This document shows positions 9,131 through 17,147 of a stretch of 64,000 nucleotides of DNA, in pieces. The stretch spans positions 104,191-168,190 of the forward strand of contig JADZFO010000002.1 of assembly GCA_020849855.1 (NCBI GenBank). The letters run 5' to 3'. A program made the translations under genes and the position numbers. How positions within the stretch are numbered: the stretch's first letter is position 1; each line of letters opens with the position of its first letter. The notes beneath the pieces are model-generated. The model was not told where the DNA came from. It searched no databases and was given only the letters and a program-made list of their open reading frames with translations. This DNA is from a bacterium. Lineage in GTDB: Bacteria; 4484-113; JAFGCY01.

Positions 9131-9178
9131 CAAAATGGGATATATACGATAAGTTCCGCCCATTTTGAACGATATAAT
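9131..9178 (+). promoter_or_regulatory. Inverted repeat plus -10 box upstream of the tetraheme cytochrome
   Basis: A perfect 9-bp inverted repeat, CAAAATGGG (9131-9139) and CCCATTTTG (9159-9167), spans 19 nt of AT-rich sequence and is followed directly by TATAAT (9173-9178). No T-tract follows, so an operator overlapping the promoter is more likely than a terminator. Confidence 0.5.
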
Positions 9179-9220
9179 CTTGGGAGGCGTCATGCAGATG
9201 AGGCCTTCTGGAGGTGTGTT

Positions 9221-9712
9221 ATGAGCAAAGTGTTTGCCTGGGCGATACCCGTCCTGCTCGTCCTGGGTTTCGCATTCAGTCCGGTTGATGCTGACGAGAA
9301 CAAGTTCGTGGGTGACCCTGAGAAGAACTGCAAGCTCTGCCATAAGGAGCAGGTGGCTGCCTGGAGCAAGTGGCCGATGGCCAAGGCCTGGGACCGCCTG
9401 AACGACAAGCAGAAGAAGGATGAGAAGTGCATCGGCTGCCATGTGACCGGCTATAAGAAGCCGGGCGGGTTTACCAGCTTCGACAAGACCCCCAAGCTGG
9501 TGGGCATCCAGTGCGAGTCCTGCCATGGCCCGGCCGGCGACCACATGAAGGTCCCGATGAACGACAAGGCCAAGAAGAAGAGCACGATGGCTACGCCCAA
9601 CGAGGCCAACTGCAAGACCTGCCACAAGAAGGAAGGCAACCCGAACTTCAAGGACTTCAAGTACAGCGAGGCCGTCAAGAAGCTGGCTGACCACAAGCCC
9701 AAGAAGAAGTAG
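9221..9712 (+). CDS. Tetraheme cytochrome c554-like protein
   Basis: A 163-residue exported cytochrome with a signal peptide (about residues 1-25) and four CxxCH motifs: CKLCH, CIGCH, CESCH (inside CESCHGPAGDH, the phrase shared by cytochrome c554-type domains and also near-matched in the large upstream cytochrome) and CKTCH. The C-terminus is Lys-rich (DHKPKKK). The start at 9221 is chosen for GGAGG six nt upstream and the proper signal peptide; longer frames lack both. It has its own promoter but lies just behind the barrel gene, and is a candidate small periplasmic shuttle feeding the porin-cytochrome pair. Confidence 0.88.
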   Translation: MSKVFAWAIPVLLVLGFAFSPVDADENKFVGDPEKNCKLCHKEQVAAWSKWPMAKAWDRLNDKQKKDEKCIGCHVTGYKKPGGFTSFDKTPKLVGIQCESCHGPAGDHMKVPMNDKAKKKSTMATPNEANCKTCHKKEGNPNFKDFKYSEAVKKLADHKPKKK

Positions 9713-9742
9713 CTCGCCGGAGCAGACCCAACTACGACAAAG

Positions 9743-9771
9743 AAAAGCCACGGCCCCGGCCGTGGCTTTTT
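9743..9771. terminator. Bidirectional intrinsic terminator
   Basis: AAAAGCCACGGC and GCCGTGGCTTTTT form a GC-rich hairpin with a T5 tail on the plus strand and a T4 tail on the minus strand. It sits between the converging tetraheme cytochrome and multicopper oxidase genes. Confidence 0.85.
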
Positions 9772-9795
9772 GCTTTCAGTGCGAACGCATGCTGA

Positions 9796-11319
9796 TCAGG
9801 GCAGCACACGAAACTCGCCCATCATCCCCAGCTCCTGATGGTGCAGGATATGGCAGTGATAGGGCCAGAGGCCGGGATGACCGTCATAGACAACCGCCAG
9901 CTCATAGATCTGGTCGCCATACTCGGTGGTTGGCAGGTTGACTGTGTCCTTCCAGGCGCGGTAAGGGTAGGGCTCGCCGTCGATCCTGAGGATCTGGAAG
10001 CGGAAGCCGTGGAGGTGCAGGGGGTGGTCCATCGGGGTGTGGTTGTTGAAGCGCCAGATCTCCGTTGTCCCAAGCCGGGGCTCAAAGACCGGCACATCCG
10101 GGAATACCTTGCCGTTGATCCTGAATTCCACCCCCAGCTGGCCGCCGCCGTGGCCGCCGCTGCTTGCGCCGTGCCCGCCGGGGTCCATGGCGACCGGGTC
10201 ACTGGGCACAATTGAGTTCAGGATGAAGCTGCGGGTGGCGACCGGCTCTCCGGGCGGCGGGATGCTGGCCAGGCTGGCTGGCAGGGCGGGCGGCTCTCCA
10301 GCGCTCTCTTCGCTGTAGCTCAGGAAGAGCAGCGGGGTCTGCGGGTCCGGCACGTATGAGGGCACGAAGCGCAGGTGCGGGTAAACCAGGCTGTCCAGCG
10401 AGGCCGCGCCGCCCGAGGCCGGGGTACTGACCACGATCTCGTTACGCTCGCCGGGCCCCATCACGATTTCGCTCATTTCGACCGGGGCCTCGATCAGACC
10501 GCCGTCAGTTCCCACCAGATGGAAGCTCTGCCCCGGCAGGCCGAGCTTGTAGACCCGCGCTGCGGCTGCGTCGAGGATGTACCAGCGCTCAAGGCTGCCA
10601 CGCGCCAGCTCCAGCTGCGGCCGGATCTGGCCGTTGACCAGCAGGGTGTTACCGGTGGTGCCCAGTGAGTGCTCGATCTCGTTGTGCGCGCGCGTGGAGG
10701 CCGGGACGACCTGCCCGGCGCTGTCCAGCTCGATGTCACTCAGCACCAGCACGCGGCTGGGCAGATCGGCCAGCGGGTCGGCGGGGTCGCGCACGAGGAT
10801 CGTGCCATAGAGCCCGCGGCTGAACTGGTCGTCGCCGGCGAAGTGCGGGTGGTACCAGTAGAGCCCGGCATCCGGCAGGGTGAAGCGGTACTCAAAGCTG
10901 TCGCCGGGCGGCACGGGGTCCTGGCTGGTGTGCGCGCCGTCCATGGCCTGCGGCAGGCGGATGCCGTGCCAGTGGACCATCGTTTCCATGGGCAGCTCGT
11001 TGCGGAAGTGGACCAGCAACTCGTCGCCCACATTGGCCTCAATCTGCGGCCCGGGGAGCTGGCCGTTGTAGGTCCAGACCTCGCTGGGCCGGCCGGCGAT
11101 GAACTCATACTGCGAGACCTGCGCGGTCAAGTTGATCTCGATCACGCGCGGATCCGGGCTGAGGTCCTTAGCCAGCGCCGGCTGTCGCAGAGCCTGGCCG
11201 GCCACACCGGTGCGGATGAACTCAGGCAGCGGCGCACCGCCACGGTTGCTGGTCGCGCAGGCGCTGCAGACCAGCAGCAGGCAGGCGCTTGCCAGCAGGC
11301 CGGATTGTAAGTGAGTCAC
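9796..11319 (-). CDS. Multicopper oxidase lipoprotein
   Basis: A 507-residue lipoprotein (Cys21 in LLLVCSAC) with the three cupredoxin domains of laccase/CueO-type oxidases, which take electrons from a substrate at a type 1 copper and reduce O2 to water. All four ligand motifs are present: HWHG 116-119, HPHF 157-160, HPLHLHGF 432-439 and HCHILHHQELGM 488-499. A Gly/His-rich loop at about 380-393 (GGHGASSGGHGGG) may bind extra metal. GTG start, with TAGAAT six nt upstream and no ribosome site, so probably leaderless. It sits beside the multiheme cytochromes, suggesting a metal-oxidising or copper-detoxifying role. The substrate is not deducible. Confidence 0.92.
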   Translation of the reverse strand: MTHLQSGLLASACLLLVCSACATSNRGGAPLPEFIRTGVAGQALRQPALAKDLSPDPRVIEINLTAQVSQYEFIAGRPSEVWTYNGQLPGPQIEANVGDELLVHFRNELPMETMVHWHGIRLPQAMDGAHTSQDPVPPGDSFEYRFTLPDAGLYWYHPHFAGDDQFSRGLYGTILVRDPADPLADLPSRVLVLSDIELDSAGQVVPASTRAHNEIEHSLGTTGNTLLVNGQIRPQLELARGSLERWYILDAAAARVYKLGLPGQSFHLVGTDGGLIEAPVEMSEIVMGPGERNEIVVSTPASGGAASLDSLVYPHLRFVPSYVPDPQTPLLFLSYSEESAGEPPALPASLASIPPPGEPVATRSFILNSIVPSDPVAMDPGGHGASSGGHGGGQLGVEFRINGKVFPDVPVFEPRLGTTEIWRFNNHTPMDHPLHLHGFRFQILRIDGEPYPYRAWKDTVNLPTTEYGDQIYELAVVYDGHPGLWPYHCHILHHQELGMMGEFRVLP

Positions 11320-11325
11320 TGGCTA

Positions 11326-11347
11326 ATTCTACTACAATGCATAGTAG
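11326..11347 (-). promoter_or_regulatory. Promoter and possible operator of the multicopper oxidase
   Basis: On the minus strand TAGAAT (11326-11331) ends six nt before the GTG. It overlaps an inverted repeat CTACTA (11329-11334) / TAGTAG (11342-11347), well placed for a repressor site. Confidence 0.45.
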
Positions 11348-11411
11348 GGTTGTCACTGTTCCGGCTGATCACAAGCATGCTCTGGCTGGCTGATCCTGGC
11401 GACTTGCCGTC

Positions 11412-11417
11412 TACAAT
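11412..11417 (+). promoter_or_regulatory. -10 box, probable leaderless promoter
   Basis: TACAAT ending six nt before the ATG at 11424; no Shine-Dalgarno between them. Confidence 0.6.
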
Positions 11418-11423
11418 AGGCTC

Positions 11424-12746
11424 ATGCCCCGCGGGCCCTCCATCCTGCATCTGCTGGCCGACTGCGCCGCTGTACTGCTGGCCTTCTGGCTGGCTTTCTG
11501 GCTGCGCTTTTCCAGTGGCTTGATCCCGGCGCCGCTGGGACAGATCAGCCCGGCGCAGTGGTGGCTGCTGGCAGGCATCAGCACGGCCTTGTGGCTGCTG
11601 ATACTGGCGCTGCATGGCGCCTACTACGCCCGCCTCAAGCAGAGCTTCGCCGCCGAGCTTGGCGCGGTGACCAGCTCGGTGGCCCAGGGCTTTGTCGCCA
11701 CCATCGTGCTGACCTTCAGCCTGCGTGGCCTGCCCGACAGCCGCCTGGCCCTGCTGCTGGCGGTGGCCTTCGCCTGGATTTATCTTGCTGGGTATCGATG
11801 GTTTTTCAGCCGCGCCAGGGCTGGCCGTCAGCGTGCCGTTTTGGTCGGCAGCGGTCCGATTCTGGAGTATCTTGCCCGACAGTTCGATTCAGGACGTAGC
11901 CGCTACAGATTCCTGGCGCAAGCTGAGCGCGTTGAAGAGCTGACCGATGATTGGCTTACGCGGGCCGATGCGGTCTTCTGCGATGCTGCTGAGGCCAACA
12001 GCGTAGTCACACGATTGAAAAGTCTGCGCGGAGGGCAACTGCAGGCTGAGCTTCATATCCTTCCCAATACTGAGATCGCCAGTAACTCGGGATTTCGTGC
12101 CGAGAACATCGAAGGCACTCTCGTGCTTTCGCTCAAGAGCTCGGCTGATCTGGCCGTGATGCGGCGGGCCAAGCGCGCGCTGGACATCCCGCTGGCCCTG
12201 CTGGGCATCCTCGTGACCTCGCCGCTGTGGCTGCTGTGCATCCTTGGCATCGCGCTGACGATGCCCGGCCCGCTGTTCTTCCAGCACAAGCGCCGCGGGC
12301 TCTTTGGCCGGCCCTTCGGGCTCTACAAGTTCCGCAGCATGGTCAGGGACGCGCATCTGATAAAGGTCGAGGACATGAGCGGCTTTGACGACAAGTACAA
12401 GCTGAAGAACGACCCGCGCATCACGCCCTTTGGCAAGTTCATGCGGCGCATGAGCCTCGACGAACTGCCGCAGTTCCTGAACATCCTGCGCGGCGAGCTG
12501 AGCCTCGTCGGCCCGCGGCCGATTGTGGAGGCCGAGCTGGAGAAGTACGGGGTCTGGGGCGGCCTGCTGAACACTGTGCCGCCGGGGCTGAGCGGCCTGT
12601 GGCAGGTCTCGGGCCGCAGCGACACCAGCTACCAGGAACGCATCGACTTCGACCTCTACTACATCAACAACTGGAGTCTTGGCCTGGACCTGCTGATCCT
12701 GCTGCGGACGATACCGGCGGTGCTGAGCAGGAAGGGCGCGTATTGA
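11424..12746 (+). CDS. Polyprenyl-phosphate sugar-1-phosphate transferase (exopolysaccharide initiation)
   Basis: A 440-residue inner-membrane enzyme of the WcaJ/PHPT family, which loads the first sugar phosphate on undecaprenyl phosphate. Four N-terminal membrane helices (about residues 9-130), a Rossmann-like middle region (about 135-235), a membrane segment starting KRALDIPLALLGILV, then the catalytic bacterial sugar transferase domain: FFQHKRRGLFGRPFGLYKFRSM, RRMSLDELPQFLNILRGE, LVGPRP and PGLSGLWQVSGRS. No glycosyltransferases are next to it, so the rest of the pathway is elsewhere. The gene ends one base before the left arm of the GxxExxY inverted repeat. Confidence 0.92.
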   Translation: MPRGPSILHLLADCAAVLLAFWLAFWLRFSSGLIPAPLGQISPAQWWLLAGISTALWLLILALHGAYYARLKQSFAAELGAVTSSVAQGFVATIVLTFSLRGLPDSRLALLLAVAFAWIYLAGYRWFFSRARAGRQRAVLVGSGPILEYLARQFDSGRSRYRFLAQAERVEELTDDWLTRADAVFCDAAEANSVVTRLKSLRGGQLQAELHILPNTEIASNSGFRAENIEGTLVLSLKSSADLAVMRRAKRALDIPLALLGILVTSPLWLLCILGIALTMPGPLFFQHKRRGLFGRPFGLYKFRSMVRDAHLIKVEDMSGFDDKYKLKNDPRITPFGKFMRRMSLDELPQFLNILRGELSLVGPRPIVEAELEKYGVWGGLLNTVPPGLSGLWQVSGRSDTSYQERIDFDLYYINNWSLGLDLLILLRTIPAVLSRKGAY

Positions 12747-12784
12747 TTTCAACACAGAGAACACTGAGAACACTGAGATAAGAC
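12747..12784 (+). repeat. Left inverted-repeat arm of the GxxExxY cassette
   Basis: 38 nt beginning TTTCAACAC and ending AAGAC, containing three tandem ACACNGAGA units. It is near-identical, inverted, to 13190-13226 (about four differences). It starts right after the stop codon of the sugar transferase. Confidence 0.85.
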
Positions 12785-12800
12785 AAATCTGGAAACACAA

Positions 12801-13190
12801 ATGAACTCAGAAAGTGCAGTTGTCAGGGATGCCCTTACGGAGGCAGTGATTGGTGCTGCTATCGAAGTTCACCGCACAATCGGCCCTGGAATGCTGGAGA
12901 ATGCCTATAACCAGTGCCTGTGCCACGAACTCCATCTTCGTCAATTAGCATTCCAGCGCGAAGTTCCTCTGCCGTTGAACTACAAGGGTATCCGGCTGGA
13001 CTGCGGGTATCGTCTGGACATTGTTGTAGAGGGGCGTTTGGTATTGGAGCTCAAAGCGATCGACAAGGTCCTGCCTGTCCATAAACAGCAACTGCTCTCC
13101 TACCTTCGAATGGGCGGATACAACACTGGACTGCTCATCAACTTTAGTGCCTATAAGCTCGTCAATGGGCTTACCAGACTAGTGCTTTAG
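12801..13190 (+). CDS. GxxExxY protein (PD-(D/E)XK nuclease-like)
   Basis: A 129-residue protein of the GxxExxY family. The name motif is GMLENAY (residues 30-36), and the nuclease-fold signature is RLDIVVEGRLVLELKAID with Asp73, Glu83 and Lys85; QLLSYLRMGGYNTGLLINF follows, as in the family. The motif residues are intact, so it is likely folded and possibly catalytic; no biological role is established for the family. Base composition is clearly lower in GC than the neighbours and no ribosome site is seen. The gene is bracketed by 37-38-nt inverted repeats and fills the gap between two convergent genes, so it looks like an inserted unit. Confidence 0.88.
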   Translation: MNSESAVVRDALTEAVIGAAIEVHRTIGPGMLENAYNQCLCHELHLRQLAFQREVPLPLNYKGIRLDCGYRLDIVVEGRLVLELKAIDKVLPVHKQQLLSYLRMGGYNTGLLINFSAYKLVNGLTRLVL

Positions 13191-14482
13191 TCTTCCTCAG
13201 TGTTCTCGGTGTTCTCAGTGTTGAAAGGTATTCCTGCACTTAGTAATGTGTCGTCATACCTGATCACCTCATGCTCAGGCGCGCCGATGACCCTCCGGCG
13301 CACCAGCACGAACTCGACCCTGCCTTTGCCGCCGGTCTGGGCCTGGACCCCCCGGGCGATGCCAAGGTAAGTCGCAGGCTCAGGGAAGGGCGGGGTGTTG
13401 AGCCGCTTGAAGCACCAGCTGTAGATGTCCAGCTCATAGCTGTCAATGTCCACGCCCTTCAGTTCCTGCTGCACGCTTGGCGGCAGCGCGTCCCGTGCGA
13501 TCTTGTCCACATAGACATAGCCCTTGTCGATATTGCCGCAGTAGAGCGCGGAGCTGAAATAGGCCGGCCAGAGGTTCCACAGGCTGAGAAGTGGCAGCAG
13601 GATGAAGAGCAGCAGAGCCAGGTGCTGCGGCCAGCTTTGCAGGCGCAGGCGCGGCAGCAGCAGATCCCGCGTGCTCCACTGCGCCGGGCCGCCGAAGAGC
13701 ACCAGCAGCAGCAGGATCATCACGATGTTCCAGGGCCAAACCACGCTGTTCCAGTTGTGGCCCAGGGGGCCGAGCAGGCCGAGGATGCACAGGTGCATCA
13801 GCGCCGCGCCGATGATCCCGGCCCAGCGCAGCCCGGGAACAAGCAGCAGCACACCAAGCAGGATCTCGCCGACCGGCACGGCGATGGTCAGCGGGCCGAG
13901 CAGGCTGGCAGAGAGGCCAACGTGCAGCCGGTCCAGGGGCTGCAGCATCCAGGCCAGCACATCCGGCCCGAACTCCGGCGTGAACTTCTGCAGGCCGCTG
14001 TAGAAGTAGGTCCCGGCCAGCAGCAGGCGGGCGCCATGCAGGCCGCTGCGCAGGCCCTCACTGTGCCGCGCGGCCGCGGCCGTCGCGGAACTGCCGCTGT
14101 ACCACAGCAGCATGGCGATCAGCGCTGCGTAGCCATAGGCCCAGGGCTGGCAGCGCAGGATGTCCGCGGCGCAGAGCAGAAGCAGCACAAACAGCATCAG
14201 CAGCCCGGCCGGCCGGCGCCAGCGCGGCAGCATGAGCATCAGGGCGGCCGCGAGTGGCAGCAGCAGGCCGAGCGTCGCGGCAAAGCTGCTTAGCGCCGCA
14301 AAGGCGGGCGTCAGGGGAACGTTGACCAGGTCGCTGCGCGTTTGCCACAGGGCGGGGCTGAGCAGGCGACCGCTGAAGAGTCCCAGCGCCGCCAGCAGCA
14401 GAACGTGTTCGGCCCGGGCGGCATCACTGGCCCAGGCCATCTGCCGCTGCCGGTCCGCCGGCTTTGCCGCCTCAGCTTCCAC
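13187..14482 (-). CDS. Polytopic membrane protein, DoxX/HTTM-like
   Basis: A 431-residue inner-membrane protein with about ten hydrophobic segments (residues 25-300) and a C-terminal soluble domain of about 120 residues. The phrase LLAGTYFYSGLQKFTPEF resembles the helix of DoxX/HTTM-type membrane proteins, so the family link is tentative and no reaction can be named. GTG start with TAACAT six nt upstream and no ribosome site. The last residues, FNTENTENTEED, are encoded by the right inverted-repeat arm of the GxxExxY cassette, so the natural C-terminus was probably replaced when the cassette arrived. Its stop overlaps the GxxExxY stop. Confidence 0.7.
   Translation of the reverse strand: MEAEAAKPADRQRQMAWASDAARAEHVLLLAALGLFSGRLLSPALWQTRSDLVNVPLTPAFAALSSFAATLGLLLPLAAALMLMLPRWRRPAGLLMLFVLLLLCAADILRCQPWAYGYAALIAMLLWYSGSSATAAAARHSEGLRSGLHGARLLLAGTYFYSGLQKFTPEFGPDVLAWMLQPLDRLHVGLSASLLGPLTIAVPVGEILLGVLLLVPGLRWAGIIGAALMHLCILGLLGPLGHNWNSVVWPWNIVMILLLLVLFGGPAQWSTRDLLLPRLRLQSWPQHLALLLFILLPLLSLWNLWPAYFSSALYCGNIDKGYVYVDKIARDALPPSVQQELKGVDIDSYELDIYSWCFKRLNTPPFPEPATYLGIARGVQAQTGGKGRVEFVLVRRRVIGAPEHEVIRYDDTLLSAGIPFNTENTENTEED
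13190..13226 (-). repeat. Right inverted-repeat arm of the GxxExxY cassette
   Basis: 37 nt matching the reverse complement of 12747-12784 with about four differences. It begins at the last base of the GxxExxY stop codon and encodes the NTENTENTEED tail of the minus-strand membrane protein. Confidence 0.85.
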
Positions 14483-14488
14483 GCAGCA

Positions 14489-14494
14489 ATGTTA
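14489..14494 (-). promoter_or_regulatory. -10 box, probable leaderless promoter
   Basis: TAACAT on the minus strand, six nt before the GTG at 14482, in the short gap behind the PepF stop codon. Confidence 0.5.
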
Positions 14495-14508
14495 GCAAGC
14501 TGCGGCGA

Positions 14509-16332
14509 CTACTTCAGCGCGCCGAGCTGCTGCTTGAATTGCTCGATCTCCGGCTGCAGGCTCAGGATCGCGCCGGCCCAGAACTCCGGCTGCGTGCAGT
14601 CCTCGCCCAGGCTGCGCTGGACCACATCCTCCACCGTGGCGCTGCCGGTCAGGCGCAGGAAGTCCTCATAGCGCGACAGGAAGTCTGGGCCCTCCTGACG
14701 CAGCTTGTTGGCCAGCGTCCGCGCCAGCATCCAGCCCACGGTGTAGGGGAAGTTGTAGAAGGTCGCCTGGCTGATGTAGAAGTGCAGCTTGGAGGCCCAG
14801 AAGAGCGGGTCCTCGCCGCCGGGCTCCAGAGCGTCGCCCCAGATGCGCTGCTGCGTGTCCACCATCAGCTCCTTCAGGCGGCTGACGCTGACCTCGCCCT
14901 TCATGCGCTCGTCGTGGAAGGCGCGCTCGAACTCGTAGCGCACGGCGATGTCCAGGATGATGATCGCCGCGCCGGAGAGGGACTCGTCCAGCATCATCAG
15001 CTTCTGGGTCGCGCTGACTTCGCTGTTGCCGGCCATGCCCTGGGCCAGGATGTGCTCGGCGAAGATGCTGGCGGTCTCGGCCAGGGTGCTGGGGTACATG
15101 CGCGCCACCGGACGCAGGGGCTTGAGCACATGGCTGTGCCAGGCGTGGCCCATCTCATGGGCCAGGGTGCCGACATCACCCAGGGTGCCGTTATAGGTCA
15201 TGTATACGCGCTGCTCGCGGGTCAGGGCGGAGCCGGTGCAGTAGGCCCCCGGGCGCTTGCCGCCGCGGCTTTCGCTTTCCATCCAGCGCTTGTCCAGGAA
15301 GTCGCTGTAGTAATCCGCCAGGGCCGGGTAGGCGCTGCGGAAGGCGCCGGCGACCATGTCGCTGCCTTCGTTCCAGCTGTACTTGCGGCTGTCTTCCAGC
15401 GGCAGCTGGGCTTCGCGCTCGAAGAACCAGACCGACTTGCGGCCGGTGAAGCGCGCCTTGGCCTTGTAATACTCGCGCGGGATCTCGATGTGCTCGTGGA
15501 TCGCCGTGTACATGGCGTCCACAGAAGCGGCGCTGATGGCGTTATTGAAGAGCGCGATATCCAGATAGTGCGGATAGCTGCGCCTGCGGTTGAGAGTGAG
15601 GCGCCAGCCGGCGATGCCGTTAAGGGCCGCCGCGCAGGTGTCCGCCACGCCTTCCCAGGTGGCATTGCCGCCCTCGAAGGCGCTGCGGCCGACGTTGAAG
15701 TCGCTGTCGGCCATCAGGGCGCGCCAGCGGCTGATCGGCAGGCTCTCAACGCGGCCGTCGGGCCAGCGCATCTCAAAGCTCAGCTTGCCGCTGACCTTGT
15801 CATAGAGCCGGCCCCAGGCATGGATGCCGTCCACGGCCAGGTCGGCGTTAAGCTTCTCCTCCGCCGGGCTCATCGAGTGGCTGGCCAGAAAGCGCATGCG
15901 GCGCAGGGCATACTCCGCCCCGCTGGCCTGCTCAGTCTGCAGCAGGGCCTCGAAGTCCGCGTCGCTGCAGTCCTTCAGCGCGCGCTGGAACTCCACCTCG
16001 ATCTTCACGGACTGAGCGCCAAGCACGGACAGTGCCGCCACCGCCTGCGGATAGTCCTCGCTCTGCGTGTCGGTAGAGGCCAGGTTGTTCAGGTAGCTGC
16101 CCAGGTGGCCGCGCCTGACGTTGAGGTCCTCAATGCGCAGGAACACATCGGCCCAGGCATTGATGTTGCCGGAGTTGAGCGCTTCCAGACCGGCGGTCTG
16201 GCGCAGAACTTCAGCGATGTCGTTTTCAAGGTCCTGTTTGAAGGCCAGCATTTCTGGTCCGTTGTAACTGGGGAAATAGCTGCTTAGATCCCAGGTCACG
16301 CCCTGGGGTGCCATTGATGCTGCGGTGCTCAT
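14509..16332 (-). CDS. pepF: Oligoendopeptidase F-type M3 metallopeptidase
   Basis: A 607-residue cytoplasmic zinc peptidase that cleaves medium-sized peptides. The zinc site HEMGH lies near residue 391 in LAHEMGHAWHSHVLKPL, followed by the downstream family segment STLAETASIFAEHIL with the third ligand Glu. Length is typical of the family. The start at 16332 is chosen because AAAGGA lies seven to eight nt upstream and homology begins at MSTAASMAPQGVTWDLSSYF; 14 upstream codons are in frame but lack support. It diverges from maf. Confidence 0.93.
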   Translation of the reverse strand: MSTAASMAPQGVTWDLSSYFPSYNGPEMLAFKQDLENDIAEVLRQTAGLEALNSGNINAWADVFLRIEDLNVRRGHLGSYLNNLASTDTQSEDYPQAVAALSVLGAQSVKIEVEFQRALKDCSDADFEALLQTEQASGAEYALRRMRFLASHSMSPAEEKLNADLAVDGIHAWGRLYDKVSGKLSFEMRWPDGRVESLPISRWRALMADSDFNVGRSAFEGGNATWEGVADTCAAALNGIAGWRLTLNRRRSYPHYLDIALFNNAISAASVDAMYTAIHEHIEIPREYYKAKARFTGRKSVWFFEREAQLPLEDSRKYSWNEGSDMVAGAFRSAYPALADYYSDFLDKRWMESESRGGKRPGAYCTGSALTREQRVYMTYNGTLGDVGTLAHEMGHAWHSHVLKPLRPVARMYPSTLAETASIFAEHILAQGMAGNSEVSATQKLMMLDESLSGAAIIILDIAVRYEFERAFHDERMKGEVSVSRLKELMVDTQQRIWGDALEPGGEDPLFWASKLHFYISQATFYNFPYTVGWMLARTLANKLRQEGPDFLSRYEDFLRLTGSATVEDVVQRSLGEDCTQPEFWAGAILSLQPEIEQFKQQLGALK

Positions 16333-16417
16333 GAGAAAGTCCTTTGCGGGTTGTGAGTTGACGATGATACACAATGCCTGCCGCGGGTCTTATTACGCAT
16401 GCTTGAATAGGCTGGTC

Positions 16418-17128
16418 ATGGAACTGATTCTCGCTTCCGCTTCGCCGCGCCGGCGCGAACTGCTGAGCAGCCTTGGGCTGGCCTTCAGTGTCGTGGTGGC
16501 AGAGGGCCTGGATGAAGCCGCGGTCCTGCAGCAGGCCTACGAAAGCTATGCCGCCGGCGCTGCCGCCACACCCCTGGAGCAGCTGGCCCTGCTGAAGGGT
16601 GAGCAGGTTGCGCGGAAGCATCCGCAGGCCCTGGTGCTCAGCGCGGATACAGAGGTATTCATTGATCCGGCGCTGGCGGGGCTGGAAGGGCCGGGGGAGG
16701 GACAGGAATCTGCCGCCGCAATTCTGCCCAGACAGCATCTTGGCAAGCCGGCGGACCGCAGCGCCGCCATCGCCATGCTGCGCCTGCTCAGCGGCAGGGT
16801 GCACCAGGTTGACACAGCCGTGGCGCTGCAGTGCCAGGCCAGCGGGCTGCGCATTTACGGCACGGAAAGCACCTTGCTGCGCTTTCGGGAGCTGACGGAC
16901 AGCGAGATTGTGGCCTATGTCGACGCGGAGCATCCCTATGACAAGGCGGGCGGCTATGCGGTGCAGGAGATCGGCGATAGTTTCGTGGCCGAGATGCGGG
17001 GCGAATACAGCAATGTCGTCGGCCTGCCGCTGGGACTGACGAAGCGACTGCTACAAGAAGCTGGGTTTACCATTTGGTCGCTCTGCCAGGAGGACGGTCA
17101 CCAGCCTTCATTAGAGCCTCTCGGCTAA
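16418..17128 (+). CDS. maf: Maf-family nucleotide pyrophosphatase
   Basis: A 236-residue house-cleaning enzyme that hydrolyses non-canonical or pyrimidine nucleoside triphosphates. The N-terminal signature ASASPRRRELL (SxxRR) and the later SADTEV, LGKPADRSAA and PYDKAGGYAVQE motifs are all present. The protein is about 40 residues longer than usual, mostly from an insertion of about 25 residues between SADTEVFIDP and LGKPADR, and a short C-terminal tail. The start at MELILASASP is fixed by homology; the longer upstream frame is not supported. Confidence 0.92.
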   Translation: MELILASASPRRRELLSSLGLAFSVVVAEGLDEAAVLQQAYESYAAGAAATPLEQLALLKGEQVARKHPQALVLSADTEVFIDPALAGLEGPGEGQESAAAILPRQHLGKPADRSAAIAMLRLLSGRVHQVDTAVALQCQASGLRIYGTESTLLRFRELTDSEIVAYVDAEHPYDKAGGYAVQEIGDSFVAEMRGEYSNVVGLPLGLTKRLLQEAGFTIWSLCQEDGHQPSLEPLG

Positions 17129-17135
17129 CCCTTGT

Positions 17136-17141
17136 TACAAT
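17136..17141 (+). promoter_or_regulatory. -10 box, probable leaderless promoter
   Basis: TACAAT ending six nt before the ATG at 17148; no ribosome site. Confidence 0.6.
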
Positions 17142-17147
17142 TCAAAT

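Noticed and set aside
11326-11347. A CopY-type copper box at the oxidase promoter
   Set aside because: The inverted repeat does not fit TACAnnTGTA; kept only as an unspecified operator.
13187-13226. NTENTENTEED as a functional repeat motif
   Set aside because: The repeat comes from the DNA inverted-repeat arm, so it is more likely a by-product of insertion than a selected peptide motif.
14464-16287. A 607-residue plus-strand frame opposite pepF
   Set aside because: Pure complement of the HExxH peptidase, rich in A/V/H/Q/R, no promoter or start signal.
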